Translations under genes and position numbers: made by a program
Source: Microbacterium sp. AG1240
GTDB taxonomy: Bacteria; Actinomycetota; Actinomycetes; Actinomycetales; Microbacteriaceae
Assembly: GCF_003635115.1 (NCBI RefSeq)
Contig: NZ_RBXJ01000002.1
Coordinates: 496,001 to 560,000 of the forward strand
Length of the DNA: 64,000 bases
Direction of reading: 5' to 3'
Shown: in pieces, positions 47,368 through 55,999 of the stretch
Numbering within the stretch: the stretch's first letter is position 1
Layout: the number at the start of each line of letters is the position of its first letter
Notes under the pieces: model-generated
What the model was told of the DNA's origin: nothing
The model's database searches: none
The model's input: the letters and a program-made list of their open reading frames with translations, nothing else

Positions 47368-49017
47368 ATGGCATACACGAAGCAGTCGTGGGTGAACAAC
47401 GACCCCACCAAACCCCTCTCAGCGACCCGACTCAACAAGCTCGAGACCCAGTACGACGAAGCAATCTCCCAGGTCGCTACCGACGTCGCGAACGATGCGT
47501 CCGCGATCGGAGGGGCGCTAAGTGCCAAGATTGATGCAGTCGTAGCGCCGATCGTTGCGGGCGGGTCGGCGCTCGATCGGTACGCCGGGGACGGTATCGC
47601 TGCACTCGGCGACTCGATCACCGCGAACTACGGAAACTCGACCACCACTGCTACGGACGGGCACGTCACCTACGGCCTTCTCGCCGCAGGCGCGCCCGTC
47701 TCCTTCCGGGGGGCATTCGCCGCTGGGGGACGAACGATACAGCAGCTCGTGTCGGAGGGGTTCGTTGACCAGATCCTCGCACTGTCCCCGCTTCCGGCGG
47801 TCGTGCACGTGCTGGCCGGTACCAATAACCTGCCGACCCTCCGTCTCGCGCGGGATCTCGCCGATTACGCAAGCATCTGCGACACGTTTGCTGCTGCTGG
47901 CATCAGGGTGATCGTGTGCGCCGTACCCCTCCGCGCAGACAGCACGGCGGCGAACGCGCAGGCCGACGTATGGAACCGTGCGCTCCTCCGATTCGCGGGA
48001 AAGTGTGGTTACGACTTCGTCGCTTACAACGAGACGCTCACGGACCCGGCTACTGGTCTCTTCCGGACGGCCCTCGCGCAGACCGACAACGTCCACCCCT
48101 CATACCTGGGGACAAAGCGGATGGGCGCGAAGCTCGGTCCTGTCCTGTCGCGGATGTTCCGGAACCTCGTGCCCCCGCTTCCCACGCGCGCGGGTGAGAT
48201 CGGGAACCTCCTCGGCGTCACAGGCATGTTCCTCACCGACAGCAAGAACGGCGGTAACGAGATCGCCGGCGACGGCATCGCTGACGGCTGGCGGCGCTTC
48301 GGTACCTCCACGGTGACCTTCACCCGCACGACCGACTCGGACGGCTACGGGCACCAGCTCGTCTCGATCGACGCGGGCAGCGGCGGGACGATCAACCTCC
48401 AGACAAACATCGCTGACGCAACGTCATCGGCTTTCCCTGGCGACATCGTCGAATTCTGCGCGAAGATCAAAACGACGGGGTTCGAGGCAAACCTCGTGGC
48501 ACCTTCAACAAGCGGTTCGGGTGGCACCGGACCCGCCTACTCGCTCGTCGTGGACTACAACACCTCCACCGGGTACAAGTCCCTGATCCGGGGGCCGTAC
48601 TCGATGCACGCCGACTGCGACGGGGCGTTCTGGGCGAAGGTCGTTGTCCCCTCGGATGCGACCGGTGATCTGCGCGTCTCCATCCAGACAGTAGGCGCAC
48701 CAGCCACGGCGACGATCACGATGGATATCTCGCGCATGGCACTCCGCAACCTGACCGCGCTCGCCTCCGACCGCGTGGTGGTCGACGCGGCGATGACGTC
48801 CGGGGCTGCCACCTTGACGTCAGCTACTGCGGCATTCACCGCGGCTGACGTGGGCAAGAAGATCCGGGTGCGCGGTGCAGGCGGAACCAATGTGACGTTG
48901 GTCACAACGATCGCCGCCTACAACAGCGCCACGCAGGTGACGTTGGCCACCAACGCTGCTGCCACGGTGTCCGCTGCCACGGCGTACATCGCACCTGGGG
49001 CGACGCCTACCCCCTAG
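47368..49017 (+). CDS. Tail fibre with SGNH hydrolase domain
   Basis: 549 residues. N-terminal helical attachment part (about 1-60), SGNH esterase domain with GDSIT (Ser about 83), AGTNN and DNVHPSY (catalytic His), then beta-rich C-terminal modules (about 290-549) including repeated VxVDAAMTSGAATLTSATAAF. It probably deacylates or cleaves a wall glycopolymer during adsorption. It is after the lysis genes, an unusual but known place. Confidence 0.82.
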   Translation: MAYTKQSWVNNDPTKPLSATRLNKLETQYDEAISQVATDVANDASAIGGALSAKIDAVVAPIVAGGSALDRYAGDGIAALGDSITANYGNSTTTATDGHVTYGLLAAGAPVSFRGAFAAGGRTIQQLVSEGFVDQILALSPLPAVVHVLAGTNNLPTLRLARDLADYASICDTFAAAGIRVIVCAVPLRADSTAANAQADVWNRALLRFAGKCGYDFVAYNETLTDPATGLFRTALAQTDNVHPSYLGTKRMGAKLGPVLSRMFRNLVPPLPTRAGEIGNLLGVTGMFLTDSKNGGNEIAGDGIADGWRRFGTSTVTFTRTTDSDGYGHQLVSIDAGSGGTINLQTNIADATSSAFPGDIVEFCAKIKTTGFEANLVAPSTSGSGGTGPAYSLVVDYNTSTGYKSLIRGPYSMHADCDGAFWAKVVVPSDATGDLRVSIQTVGAPATATITMDISRMALRNLTALASDRVVVDAAMTSGAATLTSATAAFTAADVGKKIRVRGAGGTNVTLVTTIAAYNSATQVTLATNAAATVSAATAYIAPGATPTP

Positions 49018-49020
49018 GTG

Positions 49021-49773
49021 TTACTGGGCCTCAAGATAGGCAGCGAGCTGGTCAGCGACCTTCTGGTGCCCACCTTCGTTCGGGTGATAGCCATCCGCGA
49101 AGTCAGTTTCGACGTTCAGCCAACCGTCGGCGTTGCCATCGATCCATGTGACGCCAGAAGCAGCCGCCGCGGCCGACACGGCGCGGCGGCTGACGTCGTT
49201 CAGATCTGTTGGGGCGCCCGGGGAATCGAAAACACCGAGAGCGTAGATGCGAGCCTCGGGGAGTCCCGCACGGATCGCGGCGAATACTTCGTCGGCAGCC
49301 TGCCGGATCTCTTCTTCGCTGGCGCGGTAGTCATTGCTGCTCCCCTGCACCACAACAACATCGGGTGCGGCCTCGATCAGCGGCGCGACGCGCGACATGA
49401 AACGGGTGTTCTCGGGGAAGGTGTAGCCCGTTCCTCCCCCCGCGAAGATGTCGTACGGCCAGCCGATCTCGCGCGCGGTGCGTGCGGCATAACTGTTGTC
49501 GGGTCCGCCCCCGGGGACCCCCGCGCCGCCTGCCCAGGAGTCGCCTAGGAAGGCGATCGTGGTGACCGGCTCGCGTTCACTCCCGTAGCTGAACTCCGTC
49601 CGGATCGGGAGAGGGGCGGCGGTTGTCGGGGCGGATCGGTTCAGCGCGTATGCAGAGAGCGCCCCTGTGCCGACCACCAGCACGCCGACGATTGCCACCA
49701 GGAGCCAGTGCGAGACACCCCCAGTACTCCCGGCCCACCAGTTACCAGATGAACGACGTCGACGTTTCCCCAT
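49021..49773 (-). CDS. Membrane-anchored SGNH hydrolase, lysogen-expressed
   Basis: 250 residues from ATG 49773. Basic N-terminus (GKRRRRSSGNWW), one span (about 22-46), then an extracellular SGNH domain: GDSWAGGAG (Ser), GSSND and DGYHPNEGGH (Asp-His). It faces the fibre gene, 3 bases away, and has its own leaderless TACGAT promoter. It could alter the same surface polymer the fibre targets and so block superinfection. Function inferred. Confidence 0.82.
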   Translation of the reverse strand: MGKRRRRSSGNWWAGSTGGVSHWLLVAIVGVLVVGTGALSAYALNRSAPTTAAPLPIRTEFSYGSEREPVTTIAFLGDSWAGGAGVPGGGPDNSYAARTAREIGWPYDIFAGGGTGYTFPENTRFMSRVAPLIEAAPDVVVVQGSSNDYRASEEEIRQAADEVFAAIRAGLPEARIYALGVFDSPGAPTDLNDVSRRAVSAAAAASGVTWIDGNADGWLNVETDFADGYHPNEGGHQKVADQLAAYLEAQ

Positions 49774-49779
49774 GCGCCG

Positions 49780-49785
49780 ATCGTA
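49780..49785 (-). promoter_or_regulatory. Leaderless promoter of the SGNH hydrolase
   Basis: TACGAT on the minus strand, 6 bases before ATG 49773. Confidence 0.55.
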
Positions 49786-49834
49786 CCCAAACGTCCGACG
49801 CACACACTCGTGCGCAGATAGCGCCTGTCGCTAG

Positions 49835-49840
49835 TACGCT
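49835..49840 (+). promoter_or_regulatory. Leaderless promoter of the 49847 gene
   Basis: TACGCT, 6 bases before ATG 49847; back to back with the SGNH promoter. Confidence 0.5.
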
Positions 49841-49846
49841 CCGATC

Positions 49847-50053
49847 ATGCCTTGGAACGCGTACTACGCCGGACAAGAGATCGCCTCGGGCATCTCGCTG
49901 GAAGTTGTCGACAACCTGACCAGTCTGTACCTGCGGGCGGCGGACCAGCCAGAACCCTGGCTAGACATCCAGGGGCTCGACACAGACGACAACGTCGCCA
50001 TCACGCGGGTCCTAGCATCCCGTCACATCCCGTTGTCGTTCCTACCATCCTGA
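49847..50053 (+). CDS. Small phage protein, probably lysogen-expressed
   Basis: 68 residues, acidic (ISLEVVDNLTSLYLRAADQPEPWLDIQG). Divergent from the SGNH gene and closed by a strong terminator, so it forms a one-gene unit. Unknown function. Confidence 0.6.
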   Translation: MPWNAYYAGQEIASGISLEVVDNLTSLYLRAADQPEPWLDIQGLDTDDNVAITRVLASRHIPLSFLPS

Positions 50054-50068
50054 CTCCCGCGCGAAACA

Positions 50069-50118
50069 GAAACGCCCCCTCCGGGCTCGCCATCACGGCG
50101 GGTTCGAGGGGGCGTTTC
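50069..50118. terminator. Bidirectional terminator
   Basis: GAAACGCCCCCTC / GAGGGGGCGTTTC, a 13-bp perfect stem around a 24-base loop, between convergent genes. Confidence 0.85.
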
Positions 50119-50127
50119 GTCGTTGTG

Positions 50128-51147
50128 TCAGAGGCCGAAATCGGAGTCGTTCCAGAGCGGCATGGCCGAGTGCTTGTAGGACGGGTGGATCATGTTCAGC
50201 TTCGCCTTGAAGTCGTCCCAGTCCGTGGACAACCGCATCAGAGTGACGACACTCCCAAGGTGCTCTCGGAGCTTCGGGTAGCCAATGCTCTGCGTCAGAT
50301 GCTGGAACATCTTCCCGGACTTCTTCTCGGACTTCTTCTGTGCGGCCTTCAGCTCTTCGCGCACGCCGGGCGCGAGACGATCGTAAATGACGTCGTTCGT
50401 GAGGACGCCGAAGTACTGCGGGCGGTGGACGGAAGCCGGGTCGTACGGGATGTTACGGAGCCGGAACATCTCGCGGTAGAACTCCGGCGGAAAGGTCTTC
50501 ACCCACGGCTGCAGCTCCTTGGCGACGAATGCCTCAAGGATCTTCGAGAGTGCGTCCTTGGTGCGGAGCTCCTGGTAGCCGGTGGCCTCATCGACGAGTG
50601 CGATGATGCCGACATGGGCGAGTGCTCGGACAAGAATCTCGGCCTGCTGGGCGATGTGCCGCTGGTTCGGCGGGAGCGCGCCATCGGCGCGAGCAGCCAA
50701 GTAGATCTCACAGATCGTCGGGAGCAGATCGGCGCGGTACCCATTTGCCCGGACACCATTCGGAAGCTTGAACGAGATGGGCTGGGCCTGCTCGATCACA
50801 TCGTCGGGGATGAATCGGCGAATCGACTTGGCGCGGAGAATCGGAGGCAGGGACTCATCGGATCCCTCGGCTCCCGGCACGCGCCGAGATCGTCCAATCG
50901 CGTGCAGCATGCTCGCCTGGGTGATGACGCGGGTTCCGTCGTCGAGGACGTAACACTCGACCGCCGCCTCGCCGATGCGCAGGGGGCTGTCAGGAGAGCC
51001 GGCGAGGACCTCGCGGACTTCGCCGCCGCCGCCCCAGCGAGCTTCAGCGGCTCTCTTAGCTGCGGCGGATCGTTCCGCGCTGCTCATCCGCGCCGCTCGT
51101 GCCGCGCCACCGGCCGCTCGTCCTGTGAGTTCGATTTCTGTGGTCAT
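50128..51147 (-). CDS. P63C domain protein
   Basis: 339 residues. An Ala/Arg-rich start (RAARMSSAERSAAAKRAAEARW), then the P63C core: FPPEFYREMFRLRNIPYDP, RPQYFGVLTNDVIYDRLAPG, and GYPKLREHLGSVVTLMRLS. The domain occurs in phage and mobile-element proteins of unsettled function, sometimes as antirepressor-like factors. Minus strand with a palindrome over its promoter, hence separately controlled. Confidence 0.82.
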   Translation of the reverse strand: MTTEIELTGRAAGGAARAARMSSAERSAAAKRAAEARWGGGGEVREVLAGSPDSPLRIGEAAVECYVLDDGTRVITQASMLHAIGRSRRVPGAEGSDESLPPILRAKSIRRFIPDDVIEQAQPISFKLPNGVRANGYRADLLPTICEIYLAARADGALPPNQRHIAQQAEILVRALAHVGIIALVDEATGYQELRTKDALSKILEAFVAKELQPWVKTFPPEFYREMFRLRNIPYDPASVHRPQYFGVLTNDVIYDRLAPGVREELKAAQKKSEKKSGKMFQHLTQSIGYPKLREHLGSVVTLMRLSTDWDDFKAKLNMIHPSYKHSAMPLWNDSDFGL

Positions 51148-51173
51148 CGCTCGCCGCTCCGTTTCGGGTAATT

Positions 51174-51203
51174 ATGCGTGCATGGAACTACTTTAGCACG
51201 CAT
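51174..51203. promoter_or_regulatory. Inverted repeat in the P63C promoter
   Basis: ATGCGTGC and GCACGCAT, perfect 8-bp arms 14 bases apart, overlapping a CATAAT box (minus strand) that starts the P63C transcript. Unrelated to the repressor operators, so another regulator is implied. Downstream (51284-51318) a GC-rich hairpin lies before the recombinase gene. Confidence 0.55.
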
Positions 51204-51348
51204 CGGAGGGGGTATGCCTGCAAAAGCGGACCTGTTGCGGGGTTGCGGCTCGCCGAGGTAGCTTCTCTGTCCACGAACAGAAACGCCCCCGCCGCGGCGG
51301 CAACCGCGGGCGAGGGCTAGCCGACACCAGGACTAGCTGGAGACGACC

Positions 51349-52257
51349 ATGCACCACCGTACCGCCGCGCGCCCGCTCATCGCACTCACCGAGACCGACG
51401 CCGCGATCACCACGTTCCTCGCCCGATACTCAAGCGACTCCCGCCGAACCTACCGGGCCATCATCGACCGGTTCCGGGCGTGGCACCCGGGCGACATCCT
51501 CCACGCCACTCGCGCCGAGCTCGAGCTGTACACGCACTACCTGCTCGAAGATCAGGGGCTGAAGAAGTCCACCGTCTACGTGTACCTGAGTGGGCTGTCG
51601 GTGTTCTACCGTGTGGCGGTCGCAGACGGGCGCATCCCGCAGGACCCGACCGTCATGGTGCGGCGCCCGAAGGTGTTCTACGACGACAACCGCCTGACAC
51701 GCCTCACATCCCACGACGTCGAGAAGCTGCTCCTGCAAGCACAGGAACGATCCCCACAGCACACCGCACTCGTCACGCTCCTCGGGATGCTCGGGCTCCG
51801 CTGCTCCGAAGCGGTCGGCGTGCAGATCGAGGACTTCGCCGGGTACGAGCGCGGCCACCGGGTGCTGCACCTCGTCGGTAAGGGCGGGAAGCCAGCGACC
51901 ATCCCGCTGCCGCCGATGGTGTTTCGGATCCTTGACCGTGCCGCCGGCGACAGAACGTCCGGGCCGCTGCTCACGACCCGCACGGGGCGACAGATGACCC
52001 GGCACGACGCATACCGCCGCATCGAGGTTCTGGGCCGTCACGCGGGCCTGGGGCACGTGCACCCGCACCAGTTGCGCCACGCTGCAGCGACATCCGCTCT
52101 CGACGCGGGCGTCAGCACCCGCGACGTGCAGGCATTCGGGCGGTGGTCAGACGCACGCATGGTCGACCGGTACGACCGGAACCGGCACAGCCTCGATCGG
52201 CACGCGGCCTACGCGCTCGCCTCGCACATGTCCGCGATCGCAGACAAGATCGCCTGA
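51349..52257 (+). CDS. Third tyrosine recombinase
   Basis: 302 residues. Core-binding domain (AAITTFLARYSSDSRRTYRAI-type, shown in part) and catalytic residues Arg (LGLRCSEAVG), Lys (GKGGKPAT), HPHQLRHAAAT, FGRW in place of GH, and Tyr (MVDRYDRN). CTGGAG precedes ATG 51349. It lies 1 kb from attR, an unusual end for a second integrase-like gene. XerC/D-like or a relic of an earlier integration unit. Confidence 0.87.
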   Translation: MHHRTAARPLIALTETDAAITTFLARYSSDSRRTYRAIIDRFRAWHPGDILHATRAELELYTHYLLEDQGLKKSTVYVYLSGLSVFYRVAVADGRIPQDPTVMVRRPKVFYDDNRLTRLTSHDVEKLLLQAQERSPQHTALVTLLGMLGLRCSEAVGVQIEDFAGYERGHRVLHLVGKGGKPATIPLPPMVFRILDRAAGDRTSGPLLTTRTGRQMTRHDAYRRIEVLGRHAGLGHVHPHQLRHAAATSALDAGVSTRDVQAFGRWSDARMVDRYDRNRHSLDRHAAYALASHMSAIADKIA

Positions 52258-52260
52258 GGG

Positions 52261-52536
52261 TTAGAGAACCCGAATCGCCAGGAGCTCATAGCCGTCGGGG
52301 ATCTTGGCTTGAAGGGCGGCCCGGTCATCAGCTTCGATCTCGCGGCTGCCCTCGCGGCGTGCGAACGTGCCGACGGACGAGAGGAGCATGGTGCCCTTAA
52401 CCGGGTGCGCGGTGGACTTCACGAGGTCGAACCCGGCTGGCCGTAGCGCCTCGAGCTTGACCTGGATGTCCTCCAGCGACTCGCCCGTGACTTCTACGGT
52501 GCGGGTTTCGGTGGGGCGGATGGTCCCGATCAGCAT
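52261..52536 (-). CDS. Small phage-end protein of unknown function
   Basis: 91 residues, alternating charged strands (RTVEVTGESLEDIQVKLEAL, PDGYELLAIRVL). Tail-to-tail with the recombinase, coupled (1-base overlap) to the gene upstream. Confidence 0.6.
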   Translation of the reverse strand: MLIGTIRPTETRTVEVTGESLEDIQVKLEALRPAGFDLVKSTAHPVKGTMLLSSVGTFARREGSREIEADDRAALQAKIPDGYELLAIRVL

Positions 52537-52874
52537 CAGTCCAGCCTAGGAGCAGGGGGGAGCGGGGTTGCCCCGTTGTTCGGGATCCCGCGCCGGTACT
52601 GCCCCACCGGCACCCACTGCTCAGCACCAGGGATGCCGCGTAACGCTTCAGCGAGGGTGCGGGTGTGTTCGTCGAACCCGTGGTACCCGGACCATGTGCC
52701 GGCGACCTTGGCGAGGATGTCCGTCCGATGCCCAGCCGCCGCGATGAGCTCGTCGACCGCCGCACGCGGGTCCTTGTCGTACCGGTGTTGGGAGCAGATC
52801 GTCGACAGGTGGATGTCGAGCATCGTGTCGGGGGATAGCGTCACGTCGGGGATGGTACGCCGCGCCACGGACAA
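52536..52874 (-). CDS. Small phage-end protein of unknown function
   Basis: 112 residues with ICSQHRYDKDPRAAVDELIAAAGHR and WSGYHGFDEHTRTLAEALRG. Start is uncertain (TTG 52874 or GTG 52868). First gene of a two-gene unit. Confidence 0.55.
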   Translation of the reverse strand: MSVARRTIPDVTLSPDTMLDIHLSTICSQHRYDKDPRAAVDELIAAAGHRTDILAKVAGTWSGYHGFDEHTRTLAEALRGIPGAEQWVPVGQYRRGIPNNGATPLPPAPRLD

Positions 52875-52903
52875 ATGTCCGGAGCCCTACCCAGAATGAG
52901 GGC

Positions 52904-53146
52904 ATGCCCACCGTCCAAGATCTCCTGACCTTCGAACGTCATCACCCACGCGCGACAAGCGGCAAGAACGAGCTCATCCGCAACGAACTCGGCATCGCGC
53001 CAGCGGTCTACTACCGGGACCTGCTGCGTGCCGCACAGTCGCTCGAGGGGTGGGAGTACGACACGTTCACGGCTGACCGGGTGATCATGCGGGTCAAGTT
53101 CGCGAGGGATCGACGTGCGACCTGGCTGGGTTCCGGAAGATCCTGA
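52904..53146 (+). CDS. DUF3263-like protein
   Basis: 80 residues: LTFERHHPRATSGKNELIRNELGIAPAVYYRDLLRAAQ, the helix-turn-helix-like DUF3263 pattern. CAGAAT lies 6 bases before ATG 52904 (leaderless). Possible DNA-binding role near attR. Confidence 0.7.
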   Translation: MPTVQDLLTFERHHPRATSGKNELIRNELGIAPAVYYRDLLRAAQSLEGWEYDTFTADRVIMRVKFARDRRATWLGSGRS

Positions 53147-53213
53147 ATCGGATCGGCTTCACTTTCGGCTACACCCGGAAGTAGCCTGTGACCTGGGAAA
53201 CCTACTCCCGCTT

Positions 53214-53263
53214 GTGCCCCCGACTGGAATCGAACCAGCGACCTTTGGTACCGGAAACCAACG
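53214..53263. repeat. attR: right copy of the 50-bp att core
   Basis: Identical to 13147-13196; forms the 3' part of the intact tRNA-Arg gene on the minus strand, so integration restores the tRNA. Confidence 0.95.
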
Positions 53264-53287
53264 CTCTATCCCCTGAGCTACGGAGGC
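53215..53287 (-). tRNA. tRNA-Arg(CCG)
   Basis: 73 bases. Acceptor GCCTCCG/CGGGGGC, D arm GCTC-GAGC, anticodon stem TTGGT/ACCAA with loop TTCCGGT (anticodon CCG), T arm GCTGG-TTCGATT-CCAGT, discriminator A; no encoded CCA. Serves as the phage attachment site. Confidence 0.95.
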
Positions 53288-53351
53288 GGACTGAACGAGG
53301 CTACCACCGGCCGCGCCGCTCGCCCGTCACCCGGGCGGCTCGCAGCATCCG

Positions 53352-53579
53352 TCAGATGACGGGGTCGGAGTCTGCGGCGGGTTCACCCTCGTCGGTGATG
53401 GTGCCGGTCGGTTCCGCGTCATCCACGGTGTGGTGGGTGCCGAGCTCGTCGGCGAGAGCGCGTCCTTGGTCGACGGCCTCCTCCTTGCTCGAGAAGCTCG
53501 CCGACAGTTCGGGGCGCCCCTCGACGTAGTTCTCCCACTGACCGCGGTTCGAACGGGTGTGCACTTCGTCTTGAGCCAT
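53352..53579 (-). CDS. DUF2188 family protein
   Basis: 75 residues: VHTRSNRGQWENYVEGRPELSASFSSKEEAVDQGRAL, the short stress-related-looking DUF2188 pattern. First host gene right of the prophage; divergent from the AraC gene. Confidence 0.75.
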   Translation of the reverse strand: MAQDEVHTRSNRGQWENYVEGRPELSASFSSKEEAVDQGRALADELGTHHTVDDAEPTGTITDEGEPAADSDPVI

Positions 53580-53670
53580 GACGGCAGTCAACTCCCCTTG
53601 CGCCGGGGAGTCATCGCCCTTGACACGGAGCGGCCGGAATACCGCTCGAAGGGCCGTCGTTGCCAGCCGT

Positions 53671-54555
53671 GTGACGTTCGATCCCGCGATGCTCGAGAGC
53701 GTGCTCTCGTCGCTCGACGTTCGGCTGGGCGAAACGCGACAGCGATCCCTGGCGGCCGGGGAACGTGTCGGCGTCGATCGCGGCGTCCTGACGCTCGTCT
53801 ACGTCGTCGCGGGAGAGATCACCGGGGATGCATCCACCGAGACCGCCTGCGCGGTCGATGTCTCCGAGGGTGCCGCGTCGCTGTGCACGACCCGCACCCT
53901 TCTCGCCGGCGACGCGTTCCTCTCCTTCGGGCGGCACGAAGCGTCGCTGACGTCGACCTCTGGCGCGAGGCTGATGACGGCGGAGGTGCAGGTGACCTCC
54001 CCGAACGCCGTCGGGTCGCTGCCGGGCGTGATCTTCGTCACGGGATTCGCGCGGCTGGAGCCGGCGGCGGCCGCGCTGGCGGCGCAGCTCGGTCCGGGGG
54101 ACGGCGACGCGACGCGAGCCGGCGACCCCATGGTCTGCCGGCTCATGGTGACGACCGTGCTGCTGTCGGTGATCCGGGCGTGGGCCGACCACGACACCGC
54201 ATCACGGATCCCGCTCACGACCGGCGACGACTACCTCGACCGGGTGGCGGCGGCCGTGCGCGACGACCCGGGGCGGCTCTGGACGGTGGACGCGCTCGCG
54301 ACCATCGGCGCCATGTCGCGCACGGTGCTGTCGGAGCGGTTCCGCGCCGCCTTCGGCCGTTCTCCGGCGAGCTACGTCACCGAGGTGCGTATGCGTCGCG
54401 CCCAGGAGCTGCTCCAGGCGGGACGCAGCGTGTCGGAGACCTCGCGCGCGTTGGGGTACGCATCCGACGAGGGGTTCAGCCGAGCCTTCCGCCGCCACGT
54501 CGGCGTCGTGCCGTCATCGTGGCGCACCGGTCGTCGCGGAGGCGTCGCGGTCTGA
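53671..54555 (+). CDS. AraC-family regulator
   Basis: 294 residues from GTG 53671. A cupin-like sensor half and two helix-turn-helix motifs at the C-terminus (TVDALATIGAMSRTVLSERFRAAFG and LQAGRSVSETSRALGYASDEGFSRAFRRHVG), typical of the cupin_6 AraC group. It faces an MFS exporter gene tail to tail, 36 bases away, which it may regulate. Start is uncertain. Confidence 0.88.
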   Translation: MTFDPAMLESVLSSLDVRLGETRQRSLAAGERVGVDRGVLTLVYVVAGEITGDASTETACAVDVSEGAASLCTTRTLLAGDAFLSFGRHEASLTSTSGARLMTAEVQVTSPNAVGSLPGVIFVTGFARLEPAAAALAAQLGPGDGDATRAGDPMVCRLMVTTVLLSVIRAWADHDTASRIPLTTGDDYLDRVAAAVRDDPGRLWTVDALATIGAMSRTVLSERFRAAFGRSPASYVTEVRMRRAQELLQAGRSVSETSRALGYASDEGFSRAFRRHVGVVPSSWRTGRRGGVAV

Positions 54556-54591
54556 GATCGGGCGGGGCGGTGCGGCTGCCCCCGCGGTGGC

Positions 54592-55803
54592 TCAACGCTT
54601 GCCTACCTCATCTCGTGTCGACGCGCGGTTCGCCGCCCCGAAGAGGGCGGAGCCGACGAGCAGCAGCACGATGCCGATGACGTAGTTCGCCTCGACGCCG
54701 AGACTGTCGACGAGCACACCACCGAAGCCCGCCGCCAGCACGATGGCCCCCTGGAACCCCACGACGACGAGGCTCCCGCCCGCCTCGAGCCGGTCGGGCA
54801 TCCGGTGACCGACCCACGCGTTGACGATGATCAGCCACGAGGCGAAGAACATGCCCCAGACGAACACGGCGGCACCGATCGCCACGACCGCTCCGGGCAG
54901 CAGCAGAACGCCGACCACCGCGACGGCCATGGCGACGGGTGCGAAGACGCCGAAGAACGCGAACGAGCGGTCGATGACCAACCCGATCACGATGTTGCCG
55001 ACCAGGCCGCCCGCGCCGAAGAGCGCGAGGAGCACCACGACGGTGCCCGCGTCGACGTCGGGCGTGCGCTCCAGGGCCAGCCGGATGTAGGTGTACGCGA
55101 GGAAGTGGCCCAGCACGATGAGCACGTGTCCGGCGAGTCCGAGCCCGACGCCGCGTCGGCGCACGGTGTCGACGAGGATCCGGATGCTGGCGGCCTGGGT
55201 CGCCGGCACGCTCGGCAGCGAGACGCGGAGCGGAATGGCCAGGAGCGCGGTGGCGACCCCGATGATGAGGAACGTCGCCCGCCAGTCGGCCAGCTCGCTC
55301 AGCACGACGCCGAGCGGAACGCCGGCGACGGTGGCGAGAGACATGCCCGCGGAGGTGAACATCACCGCGCGACCGACCCGCTCGGGGCCCGCCACGTGCG
55401 CGGCCACGGTGATCGACATCGCCCAGAAGGCGCTGATGGCGGCGCCGAGGAGGAAGCGCGCGAGCAGCACGAGCACGAGGTTGGGCGCTATCGCCGCGAG
55501 CACTCCCGACGCCCCCGCCGCCAGGGCCATCACGACGAGAAGGGTTCGACGGTCGAGTCTGGGGAAGATCAGCCCGACCGTCGGGGCGACGACGAGACCC
55601 ACGAGCGCGGTGACGGTGACGGTCTGGCCCGCCTGCCCCGGGGTGACCCCGAGCCCCTCCGCCATCTCGGTGAGCACGCCGTTCGGGAGGAATTCGGCGG
55701 TGACCAGCAGGAAGCTCATGAGCATCAGCGCGATGAGCGCGCCGTAGGGCATGCGCTTGGCTCCGGGGGCGACCTGGACGGGCACGGGGGAGGTCGTAGT
55801 CAT
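54592..55803 (-). CDS. MFS drug/metabolite exporter (AraJ/NepI-like)
   Basis: 403 residues, about 12 spans. MFS marks: PNGVLTEMAEGLGVTPGQAG, motif A-like PRLDRRTLLV and motif C-like GVPLGVVLSELADWRATF. Substrate unknown; this DHA12/AraJ group exports sugars, nucleosides or drugs. ATG 55803 is chosen as the first codon before the basic N-tail leading into span 1. Confidence 0.87.
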   Translation of the reverse strand: MTTTSPVPVQVAPGAKRMPYGALIALMLMSFLLVTAEFLPNGVLTEMAEGLGVTPGQAGQTVTVTALVGLVVAPTVGLIFPRLDRRTLLVVMALAAGASGVLAAIAPNLVLVLLARFLLGAAISAFWAMSITVAAHVAGPERVGRAVMFTSAGMSLATVAGVPLGVVLSELADWRATFLIIGVATALLAIPLRVSLPSVPATQAASIRILVDTVRRRGVGLGLAGHVLIVLGHFLAYTYIRLALERTPDVDAGTVVVLLALFGAGGLVGNIVIGLVIDRSFAFFGVFAPVAMAVAVVGVLLLPGAVVAIGAAVFVWGMFFASWLIIVNAWVGHRMPDRLEAGGSLVVVGFQGAIVLAAGFGGVLVDSLGVEANYVIGIVLLLVGSALFGAANRASTRDEVGKR

Positions 55804-55999
55804 TGGTCCACTCTCGCGGTCGCCGGTCATCCCCGCCCGACCGGACGTCCGCCGCATCCGACGATTCGTCCGTTCGCGTGCCCGCTGACATGCCGCAGAA
55901 CGGGTCTTCCCCGGGGAGCCATCGCCCGGAACGCGGCACCTCGCAGACGCCGGTTCGGCGGCGCGCGAACACGTCGGAAACGCGTGCGAGGATTGCTCG

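Larger units (their letters stand above)
13147..53263. mobile_element. Complete-looking siphovirus-type prophage in tRNA-Arg(CCG)
   Basis: The 40.1-kb segment lies between two identical 50-bp repeats taken from the tRNA-Arg gene. It holds, in normal phage order, integrase, repressor switch, replication and recombination genes, terminase, portal, capsid, connectors, tail, tape measure, lysis and fibre genes, then a right-end cargo zone. No transposase or frame-broken structural gene is seen. Late genes use more T-ending codons and have lower GC than the flanks. The virion type (HK97-fold capsid, tape measure, two frameshifted chaperones) is long, non-contractile tailed. Confidence 0.97.
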
